A stretch of 64,000 nt of DNA, from NCBI RefSeq assembly GCF_024346675.1, contig NZ_AP024851.1, positions 1,302,001 to 1,366,000 of the forward strand, given 5' to 3'. The translations under genes and the position numbers were made by a program. The notes under the pieces are model-generated. The model was not told the origin of the DNA. It was given only the letters and a program-made list of their open reading frames with translations, and did not search any database. Origin of the DNA: Photobacterium sanguinicancri. Its GTDB lineage: Bacteria; Pseudomonadota; Gammaproteobacteria; Enterobacterales; Vibrionaceae. Positions 8,991 to 18,610 of the stretch are shown one piece after another (within the stretch, counting starts at the first letter, position 1; every line of letters begins with the position of its first letter).

Positions 8991-9947
8991 ATGTTAGACA
9001 AGGTGGTTTTTTTTCTTCATGTCATTAGAGCTGGCTCCCTCAGTGTTGCCGCTAAACAATATGGAATATCGCCCTCTGCAGGCAGCCGTTGGCTTAATGA
9101 GCTCGAAGAGAATATGGGGGTCAGTCTAGTCAAACGGACAACTCGTAAGATCAGTCCAACCCAAGCTGGGCAACGTTTATTTGATCGCTTTAATCAAATA
9201 CACGGTCAAATCAACGAGGTATTCGATGAAGTACAGAACCTCAGCCATGAAGATCGTGGGACCATCCGTATTGCCAGCACCCCGCTGTTTGCCAAACACT
9301 ATCTCGCGACTATCATAGGGGAATATGTTCAAATACATCCTGATATCAACTTCTTAGTCATAGAAACGGCTTTTGATGTTGATCACACTCATGAGGTTGA
9401 TTTTGCCGTTCGTGCCAATGCGACCTATCGCGGCTTTCAAGACAAAGATAGCTTATTGGTCAAACGTACTTTACTGCAAGAACCGCTTATTGCCTGCTGC
9501 TCCCCCAGCTATATAGAACAGTTTGGCGAGCCTATCTATCCATTAGATCTCAAACAACACCTTTGCTTGTATGCCACCACCTTGGTGGGCGGTAATAAAT
9601 GGATTTTTGAATTAAATGGTGAGTCTAGTTCTGTTGATATTCCGCAAACTGTTGAGGCTGACGATAGCGAGATCCTCCGTAATATCGCAATTGCAGGTGG
9701 AGGGATCGCCTACTTACCTTATTGCTTGATAGGAAAAGAGATCGCGCTCGGTAAATTAGTCCCTATTTTAACTAACTATGCTACCAGCAAGTTCGAGCTA
9801 AGTTTGTATTTCAAGCCACGCCGACACATGCCAACTCGATGCGCTAACTTCAAAGAATATTTGATTAAGCGGGCGCCTGAAATAGACTTAGAACGGAAAA
9901 AAGGAATTACGCATGCCGATGGCAAGCCACTTACGCAATTGGCTTAA
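8991..9947 (+). CDS. LysR-family transcriptional regulator
   Basis: 318 residues. N-terminal winged helix-turn-helix (MLDKVVFFLHVIRAGSLSVA, then SPSAGSRWLNELEENMGVSLVKRTTRKISPT) followed by a periplasmic-binding-like effector domain. The start at 8991 was chosen because GGAAGG lies four bases upstream and it aligns with typical LysR N-termini; an upstream in-frame start would add 12 residues. The hydrolase gene starts inside its 3' end, implying a coupled pair, and the SDR gene is divergent. By LysR custom it probably controls the divergent gene and itself. Confidence 0.9.
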   Translation: MLDKVVFFLHVIRAGSLSVAAKQYGISPSAGSRWLNELEENMGVSLVKRTTRKISPTQAGQRLFDRFNQIHGQINEVFDEVQNLSHEDRGTIRIASTPLFAKHYLATIIGEYVQIHPDINFLVIETAFDVDHTHEVDFAVRANATYRGFQDKDSLLVKRTLLQEPLIACCSPSYIEQFGEPIYPLDLKQHLCLYATTLVGGNKWIFELNGESSSVDIPQTVEADDSEILRNIAIAGGGIAYLPYCLIGKEIALGKLVPILTNYATSKFELSLYFKPRRHMPTRCANFKEYLIKRAPEIDLERKKGITHADGKPLTQLA

Positions 9948-10842
9948 GGCCACCCACCAGCAAGCCACTTCTTTACCCTTATCACCGAAAATCGTGCGTG
10001 ATGGATTAGCAACATTAACGAGGCAGTACACAAGCGACAATATTAATATGGCCGCTATCGTTAACTGTACTGTGGCTCAAAGCAATATTCACTGCCGCAT
10101 TTACCAACCAGAGCTGAAACCACCCCACCAAGCTAATGCGACCCACTTACCCGTTATTCTCTTTTTACACGGAGGGGGGCATCTATGCGGCAGCATTGAT
10201 ATTTACGATGCAATCAGCCGACAACTTGCCAGCTGCAGCCAAGCGATTGTCGTCACAATTGGCTACCGATTAGCCCCAGAGCACCCTTATCCTGCCGGTA
10301 TTGATGATGCTTTGCACAGCTTACTTCATATTCATGAAACGCTGACCACTATGGGGGTTCCATTTACGAACTCGCTATCGCTAGTTGGTGATTCTGCTGG
10401 AGCAGCTATGGCTGCGACACTCGTACAGCAGCTGCAATATCAGGAAAAAGAACTTATTCATAAATTAGTGCTAATTTACCCAAGCTTAGACTACACACTA
10501 AGTGCGCGATCATTAGGGGTACATGGGGAAGGTTACTTACTAGAAAGTAAGAAAATTGAATGGTATTTCGATCAGTATTTTACTGAAAATGATGATCGCC
10601 ATGGTGCCTCTCCTCTATTCGGGAAATTAACTCATGCTCACCCTGAGACCTTAGTGCTTACTGCGCAGTACTGTCCGATCAAAGACGATGGTCGGCGCTA
10701 TTATCACCGCTTGTTGGCGCATCATGTTAAGGCGTTTTATCTTGAACAACCAAACTCAATACATGCTTTTTTAAATTTACCCGATTTAATGCCAGAAGCC
10801 AGTTCACACACCTACTCGGCTATCGCTAAATTTCTGAGCTAG
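9913..10842 (+). CDS. alpha/beta hydrolase, hormone-sensitive-lipase-type carboxylesterase
   Basis: 309 residues. Diagnostic HSL/GDXG-group motifs: HGGG (oxyanion hole, residues about 85-88) and GDSAG containing the nucleophile serine, with a C-terminal SIHAFLNLPD that supplies the histidine. Hydrolyses short-chain esters; natural substrate unknown. No signal peptide, so cytoplasmic. It overlaps the end of the LysR gene by 35 bases, and AAGGA lies seven bases before the ATG. The overlap suggests translational coupling with the regulator. Confidence 0.88.
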   Translation: MPMASHLRNWLKATHQQATSLPLSPKIVRDGLATLTRQYTSDNINMAAIVNCTVAQSNIHCRIYQPELKPPHQANATHLPVILFLHGGGHLCGSIDIYDAISRQLASCSQAIVVTIGYRLAPEHPYPAGIDDALHSLLHIHETLTTMGVPFTNSLSLVGDSAGAAMAATLVQQLQYQEKELIHKLVLIYPSLDYTLSARSLGVHGEGYLLESKKIEWYFDQYFTENDDRHGASPLFGKLTHAHPETLVLTAQYCPIKDDGRRYYHRLLAHHVKAFYLEQPNSIHAFLNLPDLMPEASSHTYSAIAKFLS

Positions 10843-10940
10843 TACCATCACGAACAAACGGGGCGTGCTTACCCATAAATCAGACTTAATCAGCTAAACC
10901 ATATTGCTTATTATTTATTATATTTCGTAAATGACAGGCA

Positions 10941-10970
10941 ATAAAAAACCGGACTAAAAAGCCCGGTTTC
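10941..10970 (-). terminator. intrinsic terminator of deaD
   Basis: AAACCGG (10946-10952) pairs with CCGGTTT (10963-10969). On the minus strand six Ts follow. It lies 28 bases beyond the stop at 10998 and could also limit read-through from the hydrolase gene on plus. Confidence 0.85.
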
Positions 10971-10997
10971 ATTATGTAGTCTACTTAAGCGTTAAGC

Positions 10998-12950
10998 TTA
11001 TGCGTCGCTACGTGGTTTGCGGTCTGCATTGCTACGACGGTTGCCGCCTGCATTGCCACCAGCGTTGTTACCGTCACGGTTACCACGGTATCCACCACGG
11101 TTGTCGCCACCACGGTTACGGTCGAAACGACGCTCGCCGTTACCACCTTCACGACGCTCACCGTTGCCGCCTTCGCGACGACCACGATGACCATTGCCAC
11201 CGTTACCACGGTTACCGCCATCACGACGACCACCACCGTTACCACCACGGTGCTCGCGAAGTACTTCACCTTCAACAACAACAGCTTTCACATCGTTTTG
11301 ACGGATACGTAGCTTTTTAAGTTGCTCAGATACTTCAGCAGTCATCTTCTTAGGAAGTTGAACGTAAGTGTGCTCAGGAGCCAGTTTGATTGCGCCGATG
11401 AACTCTTTGCTTAGGCCTAGTTCGTTTGCGATTGCGCCAACGATATCTTTAACCTGAACACCTTGCTCACGACCAACCTGCAGCTGGTAAGTATCCCAGT
11501 CAGCATTGTTGTATGAACGACGTTCACGACGTTCGCCACGCTCACCGCCGCGTTCACCACGCTCACCGCGTTCGCTACCACGACGGTCACGACGTTGCTT
11601 TTCACGTTCGATAGCAGCAACCATTGGGTCTGGACCGTTGTAGAACAACGGACGGTTACCTTGTTGACGCTGAAGAAGCATTGCAGCAAGTGTTGCAGCA
11701 TCTACTTCGATAGATTCTTGTAGCTTCGCAACAAGCTCAACAAATGCATCAACATTTGTTTGCTCTTTTTGAGCAGCTAGTTCTTCACCTAAACGGTTCA
11801 GACGAGACGCAGCAACAAGATCGCGGTTAGGAAGTTGGATTTCTTCCATGCGAGACTTAGTTACACGCTCGATAGTGCGAAGCATACGGATTTGGTTAGT
11901 ACGAACAAGAAGGATCGCCTTACCGTTACGTCCAGCACGACCAGTACGGCCGATACGGTGGATGTATGATTCTACATCGAATGGGATATCGTAGTTGAAT
12001 ACGTGTGTGATACGCGGCACATCAAGGCCACGAGCAACAACGTCAGTTGCAACTAGGATATCGATAACACCACGTTTGATGTGATCAACAGTACGCTCAC
12101 GTAGAGACTGAGGAATATCACCGTGAAGTGCAGCAGCTTTAAAGCCACGAGATGATAACCAGTCAGCTAGGCGCTCGGTATCTTGACGAGTACGTACGAA
12201 TACGATTGACGCGTCTGTTTCTTCAGTTTCAAGAAGACGGCTCATTGCTTCGTCTTTCTCTACGCCTTTAACAACCCAGAACTGCTGCTCTACTTGAGAA
12301 ACAGTGCGGTTTTCACCAGCAACGTCAATGCGCTCAGGGTTACGTAGGAAACGGTCAACGATTTGCTTAACGATTGGAGGCATAGTTGCCGAGAACAATA
12401 CACGCTGAGCAGAAGCTGGCGCTTGTTCCATGATCCAAGTTACGTCGTCAACGAAGCCCATTTTCAACATTTCATCTGCTTCATCAAGTACAAACGTACT
12501 TACTTCATCAAGGTGCAGACGATCACGTGAAATAAGGTCTTTAACACGACCAGGAGTACCAACAACAATGTGAGCACCATTTTTAAGCGCACGCATTTGA
12601 TCAACGATAGATGCACCACCGTAGATTTCTAGTACTTTAAGGCCCTTGATGTTTTGACCAAGAACTTTAATTTCTGCAGCAACCTGAATTGCAAGCTCAC
12701 GAGTCGGAGCCATAACAATAGCTTGAGGCTTGTGCTGAGAAAGGTCTACTTTATTCAGAACAGGAAGTGAAAACGCAGCCGTTTTACCAGTACCTGTTTG
12801 TGCTTTACCTAGTGCATCAACACCAGTAAGAAGCAACGGAATAGATGCAGCTTGAATTGGCGTTGGTGAAACAAAGCCCATAGAGTCAAGTGCGGATAGT
12901 AGTGTGTCGGCCAGTTCTAACTGGCGAAATTCTGTAACAGATTCTTGCAT
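10998..12950 (-). CDS. deaD: ATP-dependent DEAD-box RNA helicase DeaD/CsdA
   Basis: 650 residues. Unwinds RNA during ribosome assembly and mRNA decay, especially in the cold. Domain order: Q motif (SPTPIQ, about 28-33), Walker A AQTGTGKT at 50-57, PTRELA, DEAD box (VLDEADEML, about 155), SAT, second RecA-like domain with VATDVVARGLD and HRIGRTGRAGR, then the DeaD-type RNA-binding domain (about 480-560), then a Gly/Arg/Asn-rich tail of some 80 residues. The long tail and DbpA-like domain distinguish it from RhlE or SrmB. It has a long structured leader, and its SD region falls in the palindrome TTGGGATCCCAA next to the ATG. Confidence 0.95.
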   Translation of the reverse strand: MQESVTEFRQLELADTLLSALDSMGFVSPTPIQAASIPLLLTGVDALGKAQTGTGKTAAFSLPVLNKVDLSQHKPQAIVMAPTRELAIQVAAEIKVLGQNIKGLKVLEIYGGASIVDQMRALKNGAHIVVGTPGRVKDLISRDRLHLDEVSTFVLDEADEMLKMGFVDDVTWIMEQAPASAQRVLFSATMPPIVKQIVDRFLRNPERIDVAGENRTVSQVEQQFWVVKGVEKDEAMSRLLETEETDASIVFVRTRQDTERLADWLSSRGFKAAALHGDIPQSLRERTVDHIKRGVIDILVATDVVARGLDVPRITHVFNYDIPFDVESYIHRIGRTGRAGRNGKAILLVRTNQIRMLRTIERVTKSRMEEIQLPNRDLVAASRLNRLGEELAAQKEQTNVDAFVELVAKLQESIEVDAATLAAMLLQRQQGNRPLFYNGPDPMVAAIEREKQRRDRRGSERGERGERGGERGERRERRSYNNADWDTYQLQVGREQGVQVKDIVGAIANELGLSKEFIGAIKLAPEHTYVQLPKKMTAEVSEQLKKLRIRQNDVKAVVVEGEVLREHRGGNGGGRRDGGNRGNGGNGHRGRREGGNGERREGGNGERRFDRNRGGDNRGGYRGNRDGNNAGGNAGGNRRSNADRKPRSDA

Positions 12951-13230
12951 TGGGATCCCAATAAATAATCTAACGTAAAACGGGGCCCCTTCTGCTTTAA
13001 GAGTTCTGCAACAGCAACCACAAGCATGGGCCTCGACGATAAGAGGCGCGTATTCTGCGCCATTACTTGATAAAAAGCCAGAAAAAATTGAACACTGTCA
13101 CAAATTGACTGTTAAATGCCCATTTTGAGACGATTAAGGCTATCAGTGCTGTAAAAGTAGCCTTGTTCTTGCTAGGAGCACGGGATAAACCAAGCTTTAA
13201 CAAACAATTATGCAGCGTGTAAGATCAAAA
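12951..13230 (-). promoter_or_regulatory. long leader region of deaD with alternative hairpins
   Basis: Non-coding stretch upstream of deaD. The dodecamer palindrome TTGGGATCCCAA (12950-12961) abuts the start codon and contains the only SD-like bases (GGGA). Farther upstream, GCCTC (13030-13034) can pair with GAGGC (13043-13047), while overlapping GGCGC (13045-13049) can pair with GCGCC (13057-13061); the two pairings exclude each other. Cold-induced helicase mRNAs commonly have such structured leaders; temperature control here is inference. Confidence 0.5.
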
Positions 13231-13262
13231 AAAACCTCCCTAATATACTTAGAAGAGGTTTT
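13231..13262 (-). terminator. intrinsic terminator between the GGDEF gene and deaD
   Basis: AAAACCTC (13231-13238) pairs with GAGGTTTT (13255-13262). On the minus strand eight Ts follow. It lies about 220 bases after the GGDEF stop and 270 bases before deaD. It may end the GGDEF message or mark premature termination in a deaD leader. Confidence 0.7.
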
Positions 13263-13479
13263 CTAAAATCAATCTGATTGATAACAGTGTAGCGCAGTAT
13301 ACATTAACAACACTTTTCTACTATCACAAACGCCTACTATTACGATTTAATCATTTCGTTACACGAACCAAATGCATATGACGCAAACCATAACCTTTAG
13401 TGCTCATTTGATTAAAAGCAGTCTGAGTCACGCTGGCTATACATAAAGCGAGTCACAAAGAGATATTAAATAGCCTCGG

Positions 13480-15177
13480 CTAATTACATACTTCTTTTTT
13501 ACCTTCCCACTGTACCGTGCAGTTTCGTCCTTTCGTTTTTGCTTTATATAGTGCTTTATCTGCCAAGGTCATTAGGGCTTCGCTCATACTAAACTCCCCC
13601 GCTGGCGTCACCGTATGGATTCCTACACTGACAGTCACGACATGGCTATTTGCTGTAAAATGAGGAATTGCCAAATCTACAATAGCCCGTCTAATATCTT
13701 CAGCTACCATAATAGCCATATTTTTATCTACGGTTGGTAATAAGCACGCAAACTCTTCGCCACCATAACGACAGACTACCGACTTTTTATGAACCTCCAA
13801 TTCACTTTCGATTCGCGACGCTATCATCTTAAGGCAGTGATCACCTTCTAAATGGCCATTCGTGTCATTGAATGACTTAAAGTTATCAACATCAATCATC
13901 AGTAACGTTAGCGGTACACGCTTGTCTTTTGCTATTTGCCAATAACGAGACAACCGAAGATCAAAAAAGCGCCTATTTGCAATCCCCGTTAAACCATCTT
14001 GCATCGATAACAGCTCAAGGCTGCGATTAGCCTCTTCCAGAGCGCGGTTAGTGGTTTGTAGTTCTTGTGTTCGCCTAATGACACGTTTTTCCAAATCAAT
14101 GTTTAATTCTTTTATCGAATCATAATGACGACGTATCACAATCTGCTGACCTATCGCCGCACCAAACAGTTTTAAAATTTCTTTTTGATGCTCAGACAAC
14201 GCACGTTGGTTAATTAGGTTATCAACAGCCACCCAACCAATGCATTCCGTACCGTTCCACATCGCAATCATCGCATTCCAACCAATGCCGACTTGCACCT
14301 TTCCAAAGTACAAAGGTGCATTTTCTTTTACAACAACATGGTTTTTATGACTCAGAGCTTCATTAACAAGTGGATGATCAGGGATCTGGCTATAAAAGCT
14401 CTTTCTATCCACCAAGTCTCCATCTGGTGATGTACCGTACGTACCTAACATTAAGTTCGATTCAAAGTCAGTCAGAAAAATAGCCATTCTATCTATGCCT
14501 AAATAAGCACGTCCAAGTTCAATCGCTTGGCGATAGAGGGTATCAAGTTGAGTCGCCTGCGATAATTTCAACGTGACTTCATGCAGATTACGCATTAGCC
14601 CCAAATAATCAGTTATCGATTGTTTCCGTACTTCTAACTCGGCTTCTATACTACGACGCGTAATATTATGGTGAATCACTTCCTGCTGTAGTACCCGAGC
14701 ACTAATGTCGGATGCCAACACCACTAACAATTTTTCAACATAGTGAATGCTAGCTTCAAAACGGGCTGAGTTAGCCGTTTCTGCATAGATATACGCTACA
14801 TTGCGCCCATGCATTTGAATGGGCAGTAAAATCTGACACCACAGGCTATCTTCAATATTCCATAATGCTTTATACGGCTTATTGACGTAGGCACGAACAA
14901 ACTCATGATTCTGCTTCGCCTGTTCAAACAGGCCAGTGGGTACACCATTATACTCGGTCATTAATAATGGCTGATTGTAGTACCTGTAATCAGATCGCCC
15001 GACCCAACTCGCAAACACATAGGTACGATCATCTTGTTCAACCAATAATGTAATTGAATCCAGTTTTAAATCTTTGTGCAGTGATGACATTAAGCAATAG
15101 CACCACCGCTCCATATTTGCTTGCCGTGCAAGCTGTTCGACTAAATCATTTAGCCCCGTAATATCACAGACAGTCAT
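13480..15177 (-). CDS. GAF-domain diguanylate cyclase
   Basis: 565 residues, no membrane segment. The N-terminal part (about 1-180) looks like a GAF-like domain, a second GAF-type domain spans about 200-350 (GIDRMAIFLTDFESNLMLGTYG, split; GIGWNAMIAMWNGTECIGWVA, split), then a coiled coil (VIRRTQELQTTNRALEEANR), then a GGDEF domain with active-site RYGGEEF. Converts two GTP to c-di-GMP. The four positions equivalent to the RxxD inhibitory site read HKKS, so product inhibition through that site is unlikely. The ligand of the GAF domains is unknown. AGGGTG lies six bases before the ATG. Confidence 0.9.
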   Translation of the reverse strand: MTVCDITGLNDLVEQLARQANMERWCYCLMSSLHKDLKLDSITLLVEQDDRTYVFASWVGRSDYRYYNQPLLMTEYNGVPTGLFEQAKQNHEFVRAYVNKPYKALWNIEDSLWCQILLPIQMHGRNVAYIYAETANSARFEASIHYVEKLLVVLASDISARVLQQEVIHHNITRRSIEAELEVRKQSITDYLGLMRNLHEVTLKLSQATQLDTLYRQAIELGRAYLGIDRMAIFLTDFESNLMLGTYGTSPDGDLVDRKSFYSQIPDHPLVNEALSHKNHVVVKENAPLYFGKVQVGIGWNAMIAMWNGTECIGWVAVDNLINQRALSEHQKEILKLFGAAIGQQIVIRRHYDSIKELNIDLEKRVIRRTQELQTTNRALEEANRSLELLSMQDGLTGIANRRFFDLRLSRYWQIAKDKRVPLTLLMIDVDNFKSFNDTNGHLEGDHCLKMIASRIESELEVHKKSVVCRYGGEEFACLLPTVDKNMAIMVAEDIRRAIVDLAIPHFTANSHVVTVSVGIHTVTPAGEFSMSEALMTLADKALYKAKTKGRNCTVQWEGKKEVCN

Positions 15178-15645
15178 AAATCACCCTAGCGCCAAAGCAT
15201 GCCAATCAACATAAACATGTCATCAGTTTCACGGCGACAACCACTGAGCTTATAGCTACAGGGCTCTCAGTGACACTTGTGTAATAACCTATTCAGATTG
15301 GCATTGTTTTTTAATTATTGCGGCTCTTATTGAGTCTTTACATCTGTATTAAATAATCAATAAAGACAGCGGCCTATGCAAAGTATTGCGGTTGCCTTTA
15401 GTATGAACTAGAAACTTTTGATTAGTTTGTGAAGTCAGAGCAAACGCTATGCCATAAAGACGATTGATACGACATAAATATGTCACCTGATGGCGGCATT
15501 TCCTTTCATTAGCGATAATTCACACCATGTCAGCAGGTATGTTCTTAATAATAGGTCGAATAATATTACTCAATCACTGCTGTAGTTTGTGCCGTTTACG
15601 ATAAATCCGTATAGTGTGATGGTTCACATTCTGAGACCAGGTAAA
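15178..15645. other. intergenic region between GGDEF gene and rnb
   Basis: About 470 bases between divergent genes, holding both promoters. The in-frame extension upstream of rnb (15589-15645) is not supported by family alignment. No operator or RNA gene recognised. Confidence 0.5.
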
Positions 15646-17655
15646 ATGTTTCAAGACAACCCACTACTAGCCCAGCTAAAGAAGCAAATTCAAGAAACCC
15701 TTCCAAAAAAAGAAGGGACTATCAAAGCCACTGATCGCGGTTTTGGCTTTTTGGAACTCGACAACAGTAAAGACAGTATTTTCATCCCGCCAACATACAT
15801 GAAGAATGTTATGCATGGCGATCGTGTAATTGCTGTTATCCGAACAGAAAAAGAGCGCGAAGTTGCTGAACCACAAGAGCTTGTAGAGCAATCGCTAACG
15901 CGCTTTATTGGCCGCGTTAAATTGATTCGTAGCCGCTTGCATATCATGCCTGATCACCCGCAATTAAAAGATGCTATCAAAGCGCGTGCAATCAAAGGCC
16001 TTAACCCAGAAAGCCTAAAAGAAGGCGATTGGGTTGTTGCAAACCTGAACAGTCACCCACTTGATACAGCGAATGACGCTAAGAATAAGGCGTTCTCTTG
16101 TGTAGTAAGTGAAAAAATCACAGACAGTAATGACAAAATTGCCCCTTGGTGGGTAACGCTTGCTCGTCATAACCTACCTAATGCAGAGCCTGCACCACAA
16201 GAGAGCTGGTCGATGCTAGATGAAGGTCTTGAACGTCAAGACCTGACTCATATTCCTTTCATCACTATTGATGGCGAATCAACCAAAGATATGGATGATG
16301 CGTTATATACTGAAATGAAAGAAGACGGTAGCTTCGACATTACTATTGCGATTGCCGATCCAACATCGTACATCGAAGTAGATAACAAGATGGATAAAGA
16401 AGCACGCGAGCGTGGTTTCACTATCTACTTACCGGGTCGTAATATTCCAATGTTACCGCGTGAACTAAGCGACGAGCTTTGTTCATTGATGGAAAATGAA
16501 AAACGCCCTGCTATTTGTTGTCGCGTTAATGTAAGCAAAGAAGGCGTGATCAGCGATGACATCACTTTCTTCGCGGCTTGGATTCAATCTCACGGTCGCC
16601 TTGCGTACGATAACATCTCAGATCTTATCGAAAACGGTGAATGTGAAGGCTTCACTCCAAGTGACGTTATTCGCCAGCAGATTGATGCACTACACACTTT
16701 CGCAAATGCGCGTAGTGACTGGCGTGCAAACAACGCTGTTGTATTCCCAGATCGTCCAGATTACCGCTTTGAACTAAGCGAAGATAACGATGTGATTGCG
16801 ATTCACACCGATCCTCGCCGCACTGCAAATCGCATGGTTGAAGAAGCGATGATCACCGCTAACATCTGTGCGGGTCGTATACTGCGTGATAAGTTTGGCT
16901 TAGGTGTCTTTAACACCCATGCTGGTTTCAATCCTGAGAAAATTGATACCGCAATGGAATTCCTAACCAAAGCAGAAGCACCATTTACTAAAGAAGAAAT
17001 TGAGACCTTACCCGGTTTCAGTGCACTTCGTCGTTGGTTGAATGAGCAAGACACGACTTACCTTGATAACCGACTACGCAAGTTCCAAGCATACAGTGAA
17101 GTGGGTAACCTACCTGCGCCTCACTATGCGATGGGACTGGATGTATACGCGACATGGACATCACCTATCCGTAAGTACGGTGACATGATTAACCATCGCC
17201 TATTAAAAGCCGTTATTACGGGTAACGAGTCAAGCCAAAAGCCTGACGATACCGTGGGTGATGAAATTGCCGCACACCGTCGTTTCCATCGAATGGCTGA
17301 GCGTGACGTTTCAGACTGGCTATATGTGCGTCTACTATCAAATGCAGTGAAGAAAGAAACCATCTTTACCGCTGAAATTTTTGATATTAACCGTGCTGGT
17401 ATGCGAGTTCGTTTACTTGAAAATGGTGCCGCAGCCTTTATCCCTGGCTCATTGATCGTTGATAATAAAGAACGTATCGAATGCAGTGGTGAGCTTGGCG
17501 TCATTAATATTGATAAAGTACGTGAATATCAACTTGGCGATAACTTTGAAGTGAAGTTAGCTGAAGTTCGTACTGCGACCCGTCAATTAGTTGCTCGCCC
17601 TGTTCAACAGTATCCAGCGCCTAAAACTGAAAGTTCGGTTGAAGAAAAAGCCTAA
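15646..17655 (+). CDS. rnb: exoribonuclease II
   Basis: Processive 3'-5' exoribonuclease that degrades single-stranded RNA in the cytoplasm. 669 residues, slightly longer than the E. coli enzyme owing to a short C-terminal tail. The start [16 protein letters not shown] matches the conserved RNase II N-terminus and has an AGACCAGG SD; an upstream in-frame start would add 19 unrelated residues. Order: cold-shock-like domains, RNB catalytic domain with [15 protein letters not shown] (the acidic metal-binding cluster) and [18 protein letters not shown], then C-terminal S1 domain. Followed by a strong terminator. Confidence 0.96.
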   Translation: MFQDNPLLAQLKKQIQETLPKKEGTIKATDRGFGFLELDNSKDSIFIPPTYMKNVMHGDRVIAVIRTEKEREVAEPQELVEQSLTRFIGRVKLIRSRLHIMPDHPQLKDAIKARAIKGLNPESLKEGDWVVANLNSHPLDTANDAKNKAFSCVVSEKITDSNDKIAPWWVTLARHNLPNAEPAPQESWSMLDEGLERQDLTHIPFITIDGESTKDMDDALYTEMKEDGSFDITIAIADPTSYIEVDNKMDKEARERGFTIYLPGRNIPMLPRELSDELCSLMENEKRPAICCRVNVSKEGVISDDITFFAAWIQSHGRLAYDNISDLIENGECEGFTPSDVIRQQIDALHTFANARSDWRANNAVVFPDRPDYRFELSEDNDVIAIHTDPRRTANRMVEEAMITANICAGRILRDKFGLGVFNTHAGFNPEKIDTAMEFLTKAEAPFTKEEIETLPGFSALRRWLNEQDTTYLDNRLRKFQAYSEVGNLPAPHYAMGLDVYATWTSPIRKYGDMINHRLLKAVITGNESSQKPDDTVGDEIAAHRRFHRMAERDVSDWLYVRLLSNAVKKETIFTAEIFDINRAGMRVRLLENGAAAFIPGSLIVDNKERIECSGELGVINIDKVREYQLGDNFEVKLAEVRTATRQLVARPVQQYPAPKTESSVEEKA

Positions 17656-17675
17656 CCCCTTACAGTTATGAACAA

Positions 17676-17704
17676 AAAAACCGACACAATGTCGGTTTTT
17701 TTAT
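17676..17704 (+). terminator. intrinsic terminator of rnb
   Basis: AAAAACCGACA (17676-17686), loop CAA, TGTCGGTTTTT (17690-17700) and further Ts. Confidence 0.9.
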
Positions 17705-17868
17705 ACCTGCAACTTAGATAAAGACAGCGATTTACATAGCATTCAATATGCATCGTATTCTTCTGCATTGCTAAACGCGTTAAATCATCCCCCCAATAGG
17801 GATTATCTCGTCTCTACGCTGATTTGCTGTTACCCTTATCAAAAAACTTATAAGAGTTAATATCAGCC

Positions 17869-18411
17869 ATGTCAAACGTTGCTCAAGTCGTACAACAATG
17901 GTTGGAAGATGTCGTAATCGGCCTAAATCTATGCCCATTTGCAGCAAAACCCAATCGCAATAAACAAATCAAAATTCATGTCAGTGAGCATAGCGATGAA
18001 GCTGCACTGCTTGAAGACATTTATCAAGAACTACGTAACCTTGATGAAACACCTGTCGCTGAGTTAGAAACAACCCTAGTCGTTGCACCCAATATGCTGG
18101 CTGATTTTGACGACTACAACCAATTTCTCGATTTAGTCGAAGGCTTAGTGGTACAGCTTAATAAGCAAGGGACATATCAAATCGCGAGCTTCCATCCAGA
18201 CTACCAATTCTACGGAACAGAAGCTGATGATGCAGAGAACCTCACCAATCGTTCTCCTTACCCAATCTTCCACCTGATTCGTGAAGAAAGTATGGAGAAG
18301 GTACTCAAGCATTACCCTGATCCCGAAGGTATTCCAGAGCGCAATATTGAGTGTGTAGAAAATCTAACAGCAGAGCAAAAGCGTCAGCTGTTTCCTTACC
18401 TTATCAAGTAA
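17869..18411 (+). CDS. DUF1415 family protein
   Basis: 180 residues, cytoplasmic, function unknown. Recognised by the conserved text GLNLCPFA near residues 18-25, SFHPDYQFYGT in the middle, and NRSPYPIFHLIRE. The invariant Cys and the two His-containing motifs could bind metal or act catalytically, but no activity is established to my knowledge. The ATG is 15 bases after a GAG; SD weak. Stands alone between the rnb terminator and a GGDEF gene. Confidence 0.85.
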   Translation: MSNVAQVVQQWLEDVVIGLNLCPFAAKPNRNKQIKIHVSEHSDEAALLEDIYQELRNLDETPVAELETTLVVAPNMLADFDDYNQFLDLVEGLVVQLNKQGTYQIASFHPDYQFYGTEADDAENLTNRSPYPIFHLIREESMEKVLKHYPDPEGIPERNIECVENLTAEQKRQLFPYLIK

Positions 18412-18610
18412 TTCACCAATTTGCCGATAAACAACTAGCGAGGGAGATAACCCTCAACATTCTATCTTTTGATCATCTAACACTACTTTATTAGTCATCA
18501 ACTTAAAGAATATACACCAGGGGAATATTTCTAATATTTACTCGCTAGTGAACCGTACATAACGAGAAACATTATGATTTGGATAAATACCCGCTAGGGA
18601 ATACGATTGC

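Noticed and set aside
10985..11320. Val/Thr- and His-rich ORFs on both strands opposite the deaD tail
   Set aside because: They are other frames of the Gly/Arg/Asn-rich deaD C-terminus; low-complexity composition explains them.
15589..15645. 19-residue N-terminal extension of RNase II
   Set aside because: The conserved family N-terminus begins at 15646, with AGACCAGG upstream.
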